DNA from: Bacteroidetes bacterium GWF2_41_31
GTDB lineage: Bacteria > Bacteroidota > Bacteroidia > Bacteroidales > F082
Assembly: GCA_001769215.1 (NCBI GenBank)
Contig: MEOL01000033.1
Location: 124,001 to 188,000, forward strand
Direction: 5' to 3'
DNA length: 64,000 nt
The translations under genes and the position numbers were made by a program. Of the stretch, positions 27,138 through 36,723 are shown piece after piece. The notes beneath the pieces were generated by a model, which did not search any database, was not told where the DNA came from, and saw only the letters and a program-made list of their open reading frames with translations. The first letter of the stretch is position 1. Every line of letters begins with the position of its first letter.

Positions 27138-28298
27138 ATGATTCAGAATATTAAGAATACATTCATTCAAAAATTTGGTACGGAGCCATTTATCGTAAAA
27201 TCTCCCGGCAGGGTTAACCTGATTGGCGAACATACCGATTATAACAATGGATTTGTTTTACCTGCGGCAGTTAACAAGGCCATCTATTTTGCCGTTGGTC
27301 CCAATGAATTGAATCTGTTCCGGTTTTATGCCATCGATCTGGATGAAAGCCTCGAAACCGCTGTTGATCAAATCGAAATCTGCTCAGTTCATTGGGCCAA
27401 TTATTTGCTGGGTGTGATCGCTCAATTTGTTAAAGAAGGACACTCGGTGAATGGGTTTGATTGTGTTTTTGGTGGCGATGTACCTTTGGGTGCAGGCATG
27501 TCGTCGAGTGCTGCCATCGAATGTGGGATGGCCTTTGCCATCAACCACCTGCAACAATTTGAATACAACAGGTTGCAATTGGCAAAATTTGCCCAAAAAG
27601 CGGAACATGAATACGCAGGCGTTCAGTGTGGTATCATGGATCAGTTTGCCTCTTTGCATGGGAAAATCAACCAGGTCATCAAACTCGATTGCCGCAGCTT
27701 GGAATATGAACTTTTTCCTTTCAATATGACCGATTACCAGTTGGTATTGGTTAATACGGGGGTGAAACACGCGCTGGCTTCTTCTGAATATAACATCCGC
27801 CGTCGGGAATGTGAAGCCGGGGTTGGATTGTTGCAAAAATATTTTCCGGAAGTCATGTCGTTGCGTGATGCGAACATGGAAATGATCAGAGAACATATAT
27901 CAGAATTTCCTATGAATGTTTATAAGCGCTGTAGCTACATCATTGAAGAAAACCACCGTGTCGATCTGGCTTGTGCCGCCCTGCAGCACAGCGATTTTGA
28001 AACATTCGGACAGTTGATGTACCAGTCACATGAAGGCCTTAAAAATAAATTTGAAGTCAGTTGTCCCGAGTTGAATCAACTGGTAGAGATAGCTTCCGGT
28101 ATAGAAGGTGTTATTGGTGCGCGCATGATGGGCGGTGGTTTTGGTGGCTGCACCATTAACCTGGTAGAAAGGAATGCTGTGCCTTTGTTTGAAAAAATGA
28201 TAAATGAAAAATACCAAACCCCTGAGGGTAAAAAGCCTCAAATAATAGAAGTCGTGATTGAAGATGGGACGCATTTATTATCCATTACAGGAGCTTGA
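27138..28298 (+). CDS. galK: Galactokinase
   Basis: 386 residues, the normal length. GHMP kinase motifs are complete: galactokinase signature GRVNLIGEHTDYNNGFVLP, ATP loop VPLGAGMSSSAAIECG, catalytic-region CGIMDQFAS, and C-terminal ARMMGGGFGGCTI. It phosphorylates alpha-D-galactose at C1 in the cytoplasm. It follows the GH2 gene by 23 bases. No galT or galE is in the window, so the later Leloir steps must be encoded elsewhere. Confidence 0.96.
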   Translation: MIQNIKNTFIQKFGTEPFIVKSPGRVNLIGEHTDYNNGFVLPAAVNKAIYFAVGPNELNLFRFYAIDLDESLETAVDQIEICSVHWANYLLGVIAQFVKEGHSVNGFDCVFGGDVPLGAGMSSSAAIECGMAFAINHLQQFEYNRLQLAKFAQKAEHEYAGVQCGIMDQFASLHGKINQVIKLDCRSLEYELFPFNMTDYQLVLVNTGVKHALASSEYNIRRRECEAGVGLLQKYFPEVMSLRDANMEMIREHISEFPMNVYKRCSYIIEENHRVDLACAALQHSDFETFGQLMYQSHEGLKNKFEVSCPELNQLVEIASGIEGVIGARMMGGGFGGCTINLVERNAVPLFEKMINEKYQTPEGKKPQIIEVVIEDGTHLLSITGA

Positions 28299-28357
28299 TT
28301 TTTTTAATATCTTTAGCCGGAGAAATTTGAAACCATTGAACTTAAAATAACAACAGG

Positions 28358-30001
28358 ATGAATGAAAGTTTTGCCCTACTCGATTATCTGATTTTTGGAG
28401 CCTATGCCGTATTAATTATTTCTGTCGGCCTCTATGTTTCCCGAACGAAAAAAGGTGAAGAAAAAACAGCCGAAGATTATTTTTTAGCCGGGAAGACACT
28501 CCCCTGGTGGGCCATTGGTGCCTCGCTGATTGCTGCCAACATTTCGGCCGAGCAATTTATCGGCATGTCGGGATCGGGAATGGCAGCAGGTTTGGCCATC
28601 GCTTCCTACGAATGGATGGCTGCCATTACACTCATCATTGTTGGTAAATATTTCCTGCCCATCTTTATCAAACAAGGGCTTTACACCATCCCGGAATTTG
28701 TTGAAAAACGCTTTAATACCTCATTAAAAACCATCCTGGCGGTCTTCTGGATAGGATTGTTTGTATTTGTAAACCTGACATCGGTACTTTACCTGGGCGC
28801 CAAAGCCCTGGATACCGTAATGGGCGTAGGAAACGGCGAAACCATTATTCCGTTTATGATCGGGCTGGCACTTTTTGCTGCAGCCTATTCTGTTTGGGGT
28901 GGATTGTCGGCAGTGGCCTGGACGGACGTTATACAGGTGGCTTTATTGGTTATCGGAGGGTTGATTACGACTTTCATTGCGCTGGATCATGTAACACCCG
29001 ATGGTGGTGCTATCAGGGGTCTGGCCCATATTTATGACGTTGCCGGTGACAAGTTTCACATGATCCTGAAAAAAGACAATCCTGAATTTGCTAATTTACC
29101 CGGAATCGCCGTGCTCATTGGCGGTATGTGGGTAGCGAATCTTTATTACTGGGGTTTTAATCAGTATATTATTCAACGTGCGCTGGCTGCCAAATCGCTC
29201 AAAGAAGCGCAGAAGGGAATCGCCTTTGCCGGATTTCTAAAACTGATTGTTCCGTTAATTGTGGTTATTCCGGGAATTATTGCCTACGTGATGTACACCC
29301 AGCCTGCTGGAACAACAGCTATTGATGGGGTAGCGGATGTGTTTGGTAAAACAGGCGGTGGGATTGATGTTGACAGGGCCTATCCCTGGCTTATCAGCAC
29401 TTTTATTCCGGTTGGATTAAAGGGATTGGTCGTGGCCGCCCTTGCGGCTGCCATTGTTTCTTCATTGGCCTCTATGCTCAATTCAACAGCTACCATTTTT
29501 ACGATGGATATTTACAAACCTTATATCAATAAAAAAGCCGGTAACAGGCAATTGGTCACTACCGGTAGAATAACCGTGCTTGTAGCACTTGTTCTTGCTA
29601 CCTCAGTAGCCAATTCATTGGGTTCCATCCCACAGATGTTCCAATATATACAAGAATATACCGGTCTGGTAAGCCCTGGAATATTGGCTGTATTTTTGAT
29701 GGGATTGTTTTGGAAAAAGACCAATGTAAAGGGTGCTATTGTGGGTGTTATGGCTTCCATACCTGTGGCATTGGCCTTAAAATTCCTGCCTGTCGAAATG
29801 CCATTTCTCGATCAGATGTTTTATACCTTGCTCATCACCATGGTCATCATCGTAGGGATTTCTCTTTCAACTGGTAAAGGTGACGATAACCCCAAAGCCA
29901 TTCCTCTGTTAAGAGAAACCTTCATAACTGGTAAAGCATTCAATATCAGTGCCTATATCATGATGATTATATTGGTGGTATTGTATACGGTTTTCTGGTA
30001 A
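28358..30001 (+). CDS. Sodium/solute (SSS) symporter, probably galactose
   Basis: 547 residues with about 14 membrane helices. SSS/SGLT motifs include DYFLAGKTLPWWAIGASLIA, IGMSGSGMAAGLAIASYEW, the YSVWGGLSAVAWTDVIQ segment and KGLVVAALAAAIVSSLAS(M) around the sodium site. It is the SGLT type commonly paired with galactokinase and mutarotase in Bacteroidota. Substrate galactose is inferred from the operon. Confidence 0.92.
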   Translation: MNESFALLDYLIFGAYAVLIISVGLYVSRTKKGEEKTAEDYFLAGKTLPWWAIGASLIAANISAEQFIGMSGSGMAAGLAIASYEWMAAITLIIVGKYFLPIFIKQGLYTIPEFVEKRFNTSLKTILAVFWIGLFVFVNLTSVLYLGAKALDTVMGVGNGETIIPFMIGLALFAAAYSVWGGLSAVAWTDVIQVALLVIGGLITTFIALDHVTPDGGAIRGLAHIYDVAGDKFHMILKKDNPEFANLPGIAVLIGGMWVANLYYWGFNQYIIQRALAAKSLKEAQKGIAFAGFLKLIVPLIVVIPGIIAYVMYTQPAGTTAIDGVADVFGKTGGGIDVDRAYPWLISTFIPVGLKGLVVAALAAAIVSSLASMLNSTATIFTMDIYKPYINKKAGNRQLVTTGRITVLVALVLATSVANSLGSIPQMFQYIQEYTGLVSPGILAVFLMGLFWKKTNVKGAIVGVMASIPVALALKFLPVEMPFLDQMFYTLLITMVIIVGISLSTGKGDDNPKAIPLLRETFITGKAFNISAYIMMIILVVLYTVFW

Positions 30002-30071
30002 GGTCCCCGGAGTTTCATTTCCGGAATATGACAATTGCTAACCGGGGAAAAATCCAAATAATTCCATTTCA

Positions 30072-31091
30072 ATGAAGAACAAAATCTATCAACTAACCAA
30101 CAAAAATGGATTGGTAGTTGAATTTATTTCTCTGGGAGGAAGGCTCATTTCGTTGAAGATTCCTGAAAACAACGGATTTGTGGATGTATTGATGGGGTAT
30201 GATACAGCAGAAGGATGTGCCACAGGTGATGTATATATGGGTGCAATATGTGGCCGGTTTGCCAACCGCATCGCCCACGGAAGGTTTAGCTTGGATGGAA
30301 AATGGATTCAACTGGATCAAAACAACAGGACCAACCATTTGCATGGCGGAAACAATGGATTTCATAAAAAATATTGGGAGGTTAAAGGTATAAACCTAAA
30401 AGGATACGCGAGTGCCTATCAGCTTTCCATGATCAGTGCCGATGGTGATGAACACTACCCGGGCAACCTGAATGCAGAGGTGATATATGCCTTAAACAAT
30501 GACAATGAATTGCTGATTGAGTTCAAGGCTGTCAGCGACAAAAAAACAATCATTAACCTCACCAGTCATCCGTATTTTAATCTAAAGGGAGTTGGAGGTG
30601 GCACTGTTCTCGATCATCTGTTGGAAATCAATGCAGGCTTCTTCACCCCTATTGATCCGGTTTCGATACCAACTGGCGAATTGAAATCTGTTTCGGGGAC
30701 AGCCATGGATTTTACGACACCCACCGTTTTAAGCGACCCGATGAATTGTGAAGATCAACAGATTAACCTGGTAGGAGGTCTCGACCACAATTGGGTACTC
30801 AATAAAAAAGAGGGGGAATTGGCTTTGGCGGCACGTATCACGGAACCCGTCTCCGGCAGGTCAGTTGAAGTATTTACCACTCAACCCGGGCTTCAGGTAT
30901 ATACCGCCATGCATTTCGATGGTACTTCAATTGGTAAAGGCGGACATCCAATCCTACCCTATTCATGCATTGCTTTAGAAGCCCAAAATTTTCCGGATGC
31001 GCCAAATAAAATTCATTTTCCCTCAGCAGTACTGGAGGCCGGGGGAGTTTACAATGAAAGAGTAGTGTATCGGTTTTCTACTGGAAAGTAA
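30072..31091 (+). CDS. galM: Aldose 1-epimerase (galactose mutarotase)
   Basis: 339 residues, no signal peptide, so cytoplasmic. Motifs: GRFANRIAHGRF, NRTNHLHGGNNGFH (His), LTSHPYFNLKG (catalytic acid His), LQVYTAMHFDG and the catalytic base in CIALEAQNFPDAPN (Glu). It interconverts beta- and alpha-galactose, giving galactokinase its substrate. Last gene of the operon, 70 bases after the symporter; the next gene converges from the other strand after 84 bases. Confidence 0.94.
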   Translation: MKNKIYQLTNKNGLVVEFISLGGRLISLKIPENNGFVDVLMGYDTAEGCATGDVYMGAICGRFANRIAHGRFSLDGKWIQLDQNNRTNHLHGGNNGFHKKYWEVKGINLKGYASAYQLSMISADGDEHYPGNLNAEVIYALNNDNELLIEFKAVSDKKTIINLTSHPYFNLKGVGGGTVLDHLLEINAGFFTPIDPVSIPTGELKSVSGTAMDFTTPTVLSDPMNCEDQQINLVGGLDHNWVLNKKEGELALAARITEPVSGRSVEVFTTQPGLQVYTAMHFDGTSIGKGGHPILPYSCIALEAQNFPDAPNKIHFPSAVLEAGGVYNERVVYRFSTGK

Positions 31092-31175
31092 CCTTGTCTT
31101 CATACCAATCGCACACATGTAATAGGAAGATCAGAAACAGCTTATCATAAATTGTTGAGAAAATCCCAAATTCAT

Positions 31176-32180
31176 TTACTCAAGTGTACACCCACCGGTA
31201 AAATCTTCCGCGCTAAAGGTCTCGGTCATCTCTCCGCTAATCCGTTCAGATGTCACTCTTATTTTAAGGCTATGGGTGCCCGACCTTTTCGGTGAACAAT
31301 ATTCAAACAGATAATAACTCTTGGCTTCATCTTTCACAAATTGGGCGATTGCTTCAAACTTGGGGATTAATTCACTTAGATTTTCTGCAAATTCAAACCC
31401 GTTTTTACCAAACTTCTCCAGCGTATTTTTGTCGATCTCCCCACCCAACCCTATGGTATACAGCGCAATGGAAGGGTTTCTTTTATTGATCACATCAGTC
31501 ACCTGATTGCTGGTATACCAACCGGCCTGATCCGACCCATCGGTAAAGGTAATCAATGCTCCTGCAGAAATGATGCCGGCTTCCGCGAAAAGGGTTACCC
31601 TGTTGTCAATATTGCCAATTCCCTGTATGATACCTCCGTAAAGATTGGTCGAGTTATCAGATGAAATATTTTGGTCGATTTGGTTAATGCTGCTGATGAG
31701 ATTCGATTTTAAAAAAGTATAATCAACCAGGTCATGGATATTTTTTTCACCATCGAACCATTTCACGGCCATTAATATTTCCTGATAATCGGAACTTCCT
31801 TCGTTGGGCATCACCGAATTGATAAAACTAATGCTGGCTTGTTTTAACGAGTTCAGGCTGCTGTCGAGCACACTTCCACTTAAATCCAACATCAGGAGCA
31901 AATTAAATTTAAACTTTTCCGGTTTATCCTGAATCTTACGGGCGGCTTCGAATTCGGAAATGAGTTTCCCGTCTTCATAAATCTCAAAGTTGGATTCTAC
32001 CAACCCGGGAAGCGGATAATTGACCGCATCGTTTACCTTGAAAATGATTGAAACGTTGGCAGGTGCCTCCACCATCTTGTCGATATAAGTAAGTTTTAAA
32101 TGCTTCTGGTCAGGATCCTTTTTACACGAATGAACAGAAAATGCGATGGTAAGTATGAGTAATAACTTTAAATACTTCAT
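31176..32180 (-). CDS. Von Willebrand factor A domain lipoprotein
   Basis: 334 residues from the ATG at 32180, which starts a lipoprotein signal (MKYLKLLLIL...VHSC, Cys19); the longer frame uses TTG. After an Ig-like stretch comes a VWA domain with the metal-binding MIDAS motif LMLDLSGSVLDSS, a Thr/Asp later in LITFTDGSDQAGW, and ALYTIGLGGEID. The C-terminal beta segment (residues about 285-330) has two cysteines. VWA domains bind protein partners through a divalent metal. It is last in the five-gene patatin operon, 99 bases after the outer-membrane protein gene. Partner and role unknown. Confidence 0.82.
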   Translation of the reverse strand: MKYLKLLLILTIAFSVHSCKKDPDQKHLKLTYIDKMVEAPANVSIIFKVNDAVNYPLPGLVESNFEIYEDGKLISEFEAARKIQDKPEKFKFNLLLMLDLSGSVLDSSLNSLKQASISFINSVMPNEGSSDYQEILMAVKWFDGEKNIHDLVDYTFLKSNLISSINQIDQNISSDNSTNLYGGIIQGIGNIDNRVTLFAEAGIISAGALITFTDGSDQAGWYTSNQVTDVINKRNPSIALYTIGLGGEIDKNTLEKFGKNGFEFAENLSELIPKFEAIAQFVKDEAKSYYLFEYCSPKRSGTHSLKIRVTSERISGEMTETFSAEDFTGGCTLE

Positions 32181-32279
32181 GATTATTTTGAATAAAGTTA
32201 ATATTAATTGGCACCTTGGCAAAGATGTAAAAAATCAAGGGAATCAACAAATTTAAAACGATATAGTGAGCTAATTATT

Positions 32280-33611
32280 TTAACGTAAATTAAATTTTCT
32301 CCAGTCAATATCATTTTTCGCTGGCGAACCAAACCCAATATTTAACGACAAGAGCGAGACAAGGGTGTTGTCAGGATTCAGGACGGGTTCAAACCTGTTG
32401 CCCAGGCTATAGCTCAGTACTACCTGTTCGGTTAGGTTGTAACTAAATGAAGCGATGTACTGAAAATCAGAGTTCTGTTCCTTTCTGAACAACTTGTTTC
32501 CCTCTGCATCCGTACCCGCTGGAAGTTCAGAATGGCTGTTTCGTCCAACCATTTCAAAACTCAATGCAAATTTCCTGAACTCACCTGCCACCGACAATCC
32601 AAAGTCCAAATTATTTTCATAGGTTTTGATGCCTGGAAAATAGGCGTTATAGTAGTCCGCATTGTACCATTCATAACGCAATACACCCAATATTTTTAGA
32701 AAACTAAACTTGTCTTTAAAACGGTAGGCAGGTGTAATCCAGAACGACTGCCGGGCAATATAGGACGATTCAAACTTGTTTGCCGGAAAATTAAGCACTC
32801 CCGCGAAAGCCACATCCAGGCTAAAACCATAACGCTCGCGAATGTAGGTTTTGAATTCATTGAATACGATTTCCGCGGAGAGTTTTTGGTCAATTAATGA
32901 ATACAGACTATCCAGAAACGGGTCAGGTGCAGCCGTGTCGAGCGGGGGAATCAAGATGGATTTTGCAACTATGTCTTTCATAAACTCCTCCGCTTCCTTC
33001 AAACTGCCAATCTTACCTGATTCATAAACTGCGTTTACAATCGTTGCTCCAATGGCCGCCATCAACTCTTTTTGGTTGGTGATTTCCTTGTTTGCGATAA
33101 GGTATTCTGCAATGCTAACGATCTTGGCTTTCACTTTTTGATCCGTGCTTAACAGACCGGTAAATCGTTCAACTTCTTCCCTGTCTTTATGATTACCAAA
33201 ATAAAAGGTTGTCCTGTACCCAAAAGCCAGCGCGTTGGACATGGTACTGTCGCCCAATTGAAAATGCTGTGTAGAGGCCAGTGAAAAGGAGGAGTTCCTG
33301 ATAACCTGGTCAATTGAACTTTTCGGATATAAATACTCGTCAACACTAAGTGAGTGGTTTTGAGTCCAGTAAGGTGTGAATTCCAGGGCAAAATCATTTG
33401 GGACAATTGAACCGCTATTGTTGTTGATGAAATTAGAAAAGAGTGCCGTTTCCAATGCCTGATACGATTTGGGTGCCAACACGGTAGTAGGTTGCAATCC
33501 CAAAATACCCGAAGCAGGTGAAGAGGGAGGTTGTAGTTTGCTGAGTTTCTCCTGTGCAGTTAACCATGTTGGCAACATAACCAGGACTATCCATGCTTTG
33601 CTGAGTTTCAT
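32280..33611 (-). CDS. Probable outer-membrane beta-barrel protein
   Basis: 443 residues with signal peptide (MKLSKAWIVLVMLPTWLTAQ). The rest alternates hydrophobic and polar residues in many short strands with aromatic ends (ALEFTPYWT, AFGYRTTFYFG, LSFEMVGR, VVLSYSLGNRFE), as in outer-membrane barrels. The segment SPASGILGLQPTTV near the start resembles a motif found in other Bacteroidota surface proteins. No TonB box or plug. Its start overlaps the 118-aa gene stop by 4 bases. Function unknown. Confidence 0.7.
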   Translation of the reverse strand: MKLSKAWIVLVMLPTWLTAQEKLSKLQPPSSPASGILGLQPTTVLAPKSYQALETALFSNFINNNSGSIVPNDFALEFTPYWTQNHSLSVDEYLYPKSSIDQVIRNSSFSLASTQHFQLGDSTMSNALAFGYRTTFYFGNHKDREEVERFTGLLSTDQKVKAKIVSIAEYLIANKEITNQKELMAAIGATIVNAVYESGKIGSLKEAEEFMKDIVAKSILIPPLDTAAPDPFLDSLYSLIDQKLSAEIVFNEFKTYIRERYGFSLDVAFAGVLNFPANKFESSYIARQSFWITPAYRFKDKFSFLKILGVLRYEWYNADYYNAYFPGIKTYENNLDFGLSVAGEFRKFALSFEMVGRNSHSELPAGTDAEGNKLFRKEQNSDFQYIASFSYNLTEQVVLSYSLGNRFEPVLNPDNTLVSLLSLNIGFGSPAKNDIDWRKFNLR

Positions 33612-33964
33612 GGTGCCGGAAATTTGATGTATAAAATAATGGTGGCTCTCTCAGCTTCTGATTTCAGGTTAACATGTTCTTTAATTAATTGCCCGTTGAA
33701 TCGGTATTCAATCCTTATTTCGTCTTCCTCAGGAATCAAATTTGCAACTTCCGTCGTGACGATGGTTGTGTCACCCCTGAGGCCGCTTCCTATTCCAATG
33801 TTTTGTGTCCCCGAGTCTTCAATCTCACAATCGTTTGATCCCGGGATATTGATTGCGGTATGTCCCTTATCGCCATCCGATTTGAATACAACTGAAAGTA
33901 TAACTTCAGTTTCATCAGCCACTACGAAGGACAAATTCCTGTAACGATAAATTTTATGCATCAT
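33608..33964 (-). CDS. Small beta-sandwich-like protein of unknown function
   Basis: 118 residues, no signal peptide. Predicted all-beta with strands SFVVADETEVILSVVF, TTIVTTEVANLI and ATIILYIKF, and two glycine-rich turns. I recognise no family. It is coupled by a 4-base overlap to the outer-membrane protein gene and follows the 274-aa gene by 55 bases, so it belongs to the patatin operon. Its cytoplasmic location, if real, would separate it from the exported proteins of the operon. Confidence 0.65.
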   Translation of the reverse strand: MMHKIYRYRNLSFVVADETEVILSVVFKSDGDKGHTAINIPGSNDCEIEDSGTQNIGIGSGLRGDTTIVTTEVANLIPEEDEIRIEYRFNGQLIKEHVNLKSEAERATIILYIKFPAP

Positions 33965-34019
33965 CTAAATATATTATTTCCGGTTATGATTACAAAACCT
34001 AACTTAAACCATTGGCGTT

Positions 34020-34844
34020 CTATTCTCTCGATTTAGAGAGCTTCGTCAAATGGTGAATGGTGCTGCCTGTCAGGCCTGAGAACAACATACTTTCCTTGAT
34101 ATTTGGAAGGGCGAGCAAACTGGTTTCCGGTAATTTGGCAAGAGTGGGTCGTTTCAATACGATTGGATTAACTCCAAATTTGATATCCAGTGAATATTCT
34201 TCGGTAGATGTCGCCAACTCACCCCCTATATTTAAGCCATAGGCACCACCCTTTGCACCCGCTTTAAATTTATTGTACTTTTTTCGTACGATGTTTTTTT
34301 GCACAAATCCCGATATCGCGAACAAGTAACACACTTCGGGATCATTCATTAATTCCTGATTGTCAGCTTTCCATTGACGCACATTTGACGACCAATCAGG
34401 ATCGTGTTGGTTAATTACACCCGCTGCCTGGTCGAAAATCATGAGCGAGAAGAAATTTTCCGATGACAGCTCTGCACTTAAATAACTTAAAAACGAAACA
34501 TTCGCCGCCAGTTTCTGATCCACAACAATTGAACTCCTAAGCAAGGGTGAGGTAAGTTTTGAAAGTTCATCCACTTTTCGGGGTATGGGAAAGGGAGTGA
34601 ACTCAAACTGATAGTTTGGATCATTCAGATTTACGGGACAATGACCGTTGATTTTTCTTATTTGCAATACCATGCCCAAAAGTGCGTAAGGATTCGCTAT
34701 GTAAGGATCAGCGTCAATGTAGGCTGTATGACTCCTCAGGTTCAGTTTTGTAATCGCTTCTTCCTGGTCTGCGACATTTGTTTGTTGAGCAACATTATTG
34801 TTCATTACGTCATTAATGTGCTCTGTTGAATTATTTCCTGCCAT
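34020..34844 (-). CDS. Conserved-looking protein of unknown function in the patatin operon
   Basis: 274 residues, no signal peptide. The first ~45 residues are Asn/Gln-rich and probably disordered. The C-terminal half has a glycine-rich beta segment, KFKAGAKGGAYGLNIGGELA, followed by EYSLDIKFGVNPIVL, which could be a membrane-binding or pore-forming hairpin, but I cannot name a family. It lies 37 bases after the phospholipase stop. A role as an effector or partner of the phospholipase is only a guess from position. Confidence 0.65.
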   Translation of the reverse strand: MAGNNSTEHINDVMNNNVAQQTNVADQEEAITKLNLRSHTAYIDADPYIANPYALLGMVLQIRKINGHCPVNLNDPNYQFEFTPFPIPRKVDELSKLTSPLLRSSIVVDQKLAANVSFLSYLSAELSSENFFSLMIFDQAAGVINQHDPDWSSNVRQWKADNQELMNDPEVCYLFAISGFVQKNIVRKKYNKFKAGAKGGAYGLNIGGELATSTEEYSLDIKFGVNPIVLKRPTLAKLPETSLLALPNIKESMLFSGLTGSTIHHLTKLSKSRE

Positions 34845-34881
34845 TTTTCTTATAGTTTAATTGATTAACAATCGGGTGCAT

Positions 34882-36723
34882 TTACTTCTTTAATTTTTTA
34901 TCATCTGTTAACAATTCGTTTTTATCCATATCGGCAATCACAATATCGAGGAATTTTCGCGCCATGATGCCCTTCACTTTCTTCTTTGCAAACCACAGAA
35001 GCAATCCGGTGAGAGGTTGATACAGGGTTGTATTCAGTAGTTTTTGGTGCCATGGTTTTTTACGAAGGCGTTTTACGATATCGTTTTCATTTTTCTCCCT
35101 TTCGGGAGCTTCTCCGTTGGTGATATTTGATACGAGTGAGGATATTCTTTTCTCCAAATCATCCTGCAGTCCCAATAAATAGCTTAGTTTAATTTCAGGG
35201 AACTTAAAATTGACTTCTTCAAAATCCTCAACGTAAATAATTGAATACTTGCCTGTTATTTCATCATGTTTTACCCTTATATCGGGCAGTAACGGGAAAT
35301 AGTCTCTATGGTTCACCGACACTTTGTACCGATCTTCCACGCCTTCGTAACCATAAGCCAATATGGGATTGTCGGCATCCACCGGAGCACTAAAGTGTTT
35401 TCTAAGAAATTGCTGGCAATTCCTTCGCCCGAGCAGAAAATCATGCTCCCTGAATTGTTTGTTGAAAAACCCGCCAAATCCTCCTAACGAGCCACAAGCA
35501 ATATAATTTTCAATTTCCGGGTTGGCTCCTGAACGTGAGGGGATGATTAGGAATTTGGTGTAATCTTCATCGCCATAGGCTGATTTCAGCACCTCTTCTT
35601 TCATTCTCAACTCGCCCAGCATCGCGGATAAGATTTGTGAAATGATAAACTTGAACGCCCTCAAAGGAAGATAATTGGTATCAGGCAAATCGCTGTGGTT
35701 TGGAAAAGGATCGATCATCAAAACTACTGATTCAAAATCAGAGGCTTTCGTTTTACGCTCACCCGGAAGAACGCCCATCCGCTCATCCAACAGCTCCTGG
35801 GTAAGCTCAAAAGGATCGTTGTTGATGGTTCCTCCGTCTACATTCAGGGTCAGAAATTCATCAATGGCATTCACCGTGTGTAAATCGGGCCGGTTTCCCA
35901 GGTTCAGGTATTTATTTTCTTTGATGTACTTTCCAAGTCGTTTGATGATACGTGGCTCAAGACCTATGGGAAAACCTCCTGTTGCCATGGCCGATTGAAT
36001 GAGCAGCTCTTTGTTCAAGCCTTCAGCATCATTAAAGTTCAGGGGAATTCTACCATCCTTTTTATACTCACTTTCAATTCCCAACCTAAAATGGGCAATA
36101 TCAAAATGCCTTTTCATGCGGTGTACACGGGTGTACGAAGAACTCCCAAAAGCCACTTCAAAAGGAATTCCCCGCAAGTTGGTTAGTGTGGCAAACACCT
36201 CCATATCACCCGCAAAATAAGGTCGATACACCGCATTGTCTTTTATTATGCTGTTGATATGCCTTTCGGCGACGGTTTTAATAAAACTTGAATTAAACAC
36301 TGATCTGACCTCCATATCAGGATTTCCCTGTCGATCGTTTTCAATATCTTCTGTTGACAACATCTGGCTCATCATGTCGCGGTGATTTTCTTCGGTCAGG
36401 TCTACCCAGGAATGATACAATGGATTTTTAGCCAACTTTTCCGCGTTGTTCTCCACATCTGCGAGGCTAACATGATCAAAATTTGTTTGGATTGCAGCGG
36501 CTGTGAGGGCTGCCGTCATTCCCCCGGCTGATGCCCCACTGAGAATGTCAATCACAATCTCGTGTTTGGGAATTCCCGATAGTTTGCCTTCTTGTTGCAG
36601 GTCCTTTGCTTTTTGCCAGTTTTCGAGTGCTTCGAGCAGGTAGTCCATAACGCCGGCGGTATAAGCACCTGCCGATATGGCTCCTGCCATACTGATGCCA
36701 AGATGAATTGTTTTTTTTTCCAT
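34882..36723 (-). CDS. Patatin-like phospholipase
   Basis: 613 residues, no signal peptide. The catalytic dyad is present: nucleophile elbow SGASAGG (Ser65) and DGG (Asp296). The glycine-rich oxyanion region lies at SMAGAISAGAYTAGV near residue 11. The patatin core covers about 1-330; the remaining ~280 residues are extra and include a C-terminal membrane-like segment (LTGLLLWFAKKKVKGIMA). Patatins hydrolyse acyl chains of phospholipids or related lipids. It is the first gene of the five-gene minus-strand operon (36723 to 31176). Confidence 0.85.
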   Translation of the reverse strand: MEKKTIHLGISMAGAISAGAYTAGVMDYLLEALENWQKAKDLQQEGKLSGIPKHEIVIDILSGASAGGMTAALTAAAIQTNFDHVSLADVENNAEKLAKNPLYHSWVDLTEENHRDMMSQMLSTEDIENDRQGNPDMEVRSVFNSSFIKTVAERHINSIIKDNAVYRPYFAGDMEVFATLTNLRGIPFEVAFGSSSYTRVHRMKRHFDIAHFRLGIESEYKKDGRIPLNFNDAEGLNKELLIQSAMATGGFPIGLEPRIIKRLGKYIKENKYLNLGNRPDLHTVNAIDEFLTLNVDGGTINNDPFELTQELLDERMGVLPGERKTKASDFESVVLMIDPFPNHSDLPDTNYLPLRAFKFIISQILSAMLGELRMKEEVLKSAYGDEDYTKFLIIPSRSGANPEIENYIACGSLGGFGGFFNKQFREHDFLLGRRNCQQFLRKHFSAPVDADNPILAYGYEGVEDRYKVSVNHRDYFPLLPDIRVKHDEITGKYSIIYVEDFEEVNFKFPEIKLSYLLGLQDDLEKRISSLVSNITNGEAPEREKNENDIVKRLRKKPWHQKLLNTTLYQPLTGLLLWFAKKKVKGIMARKFLDIVIADMDKNELLTDDKKLKK

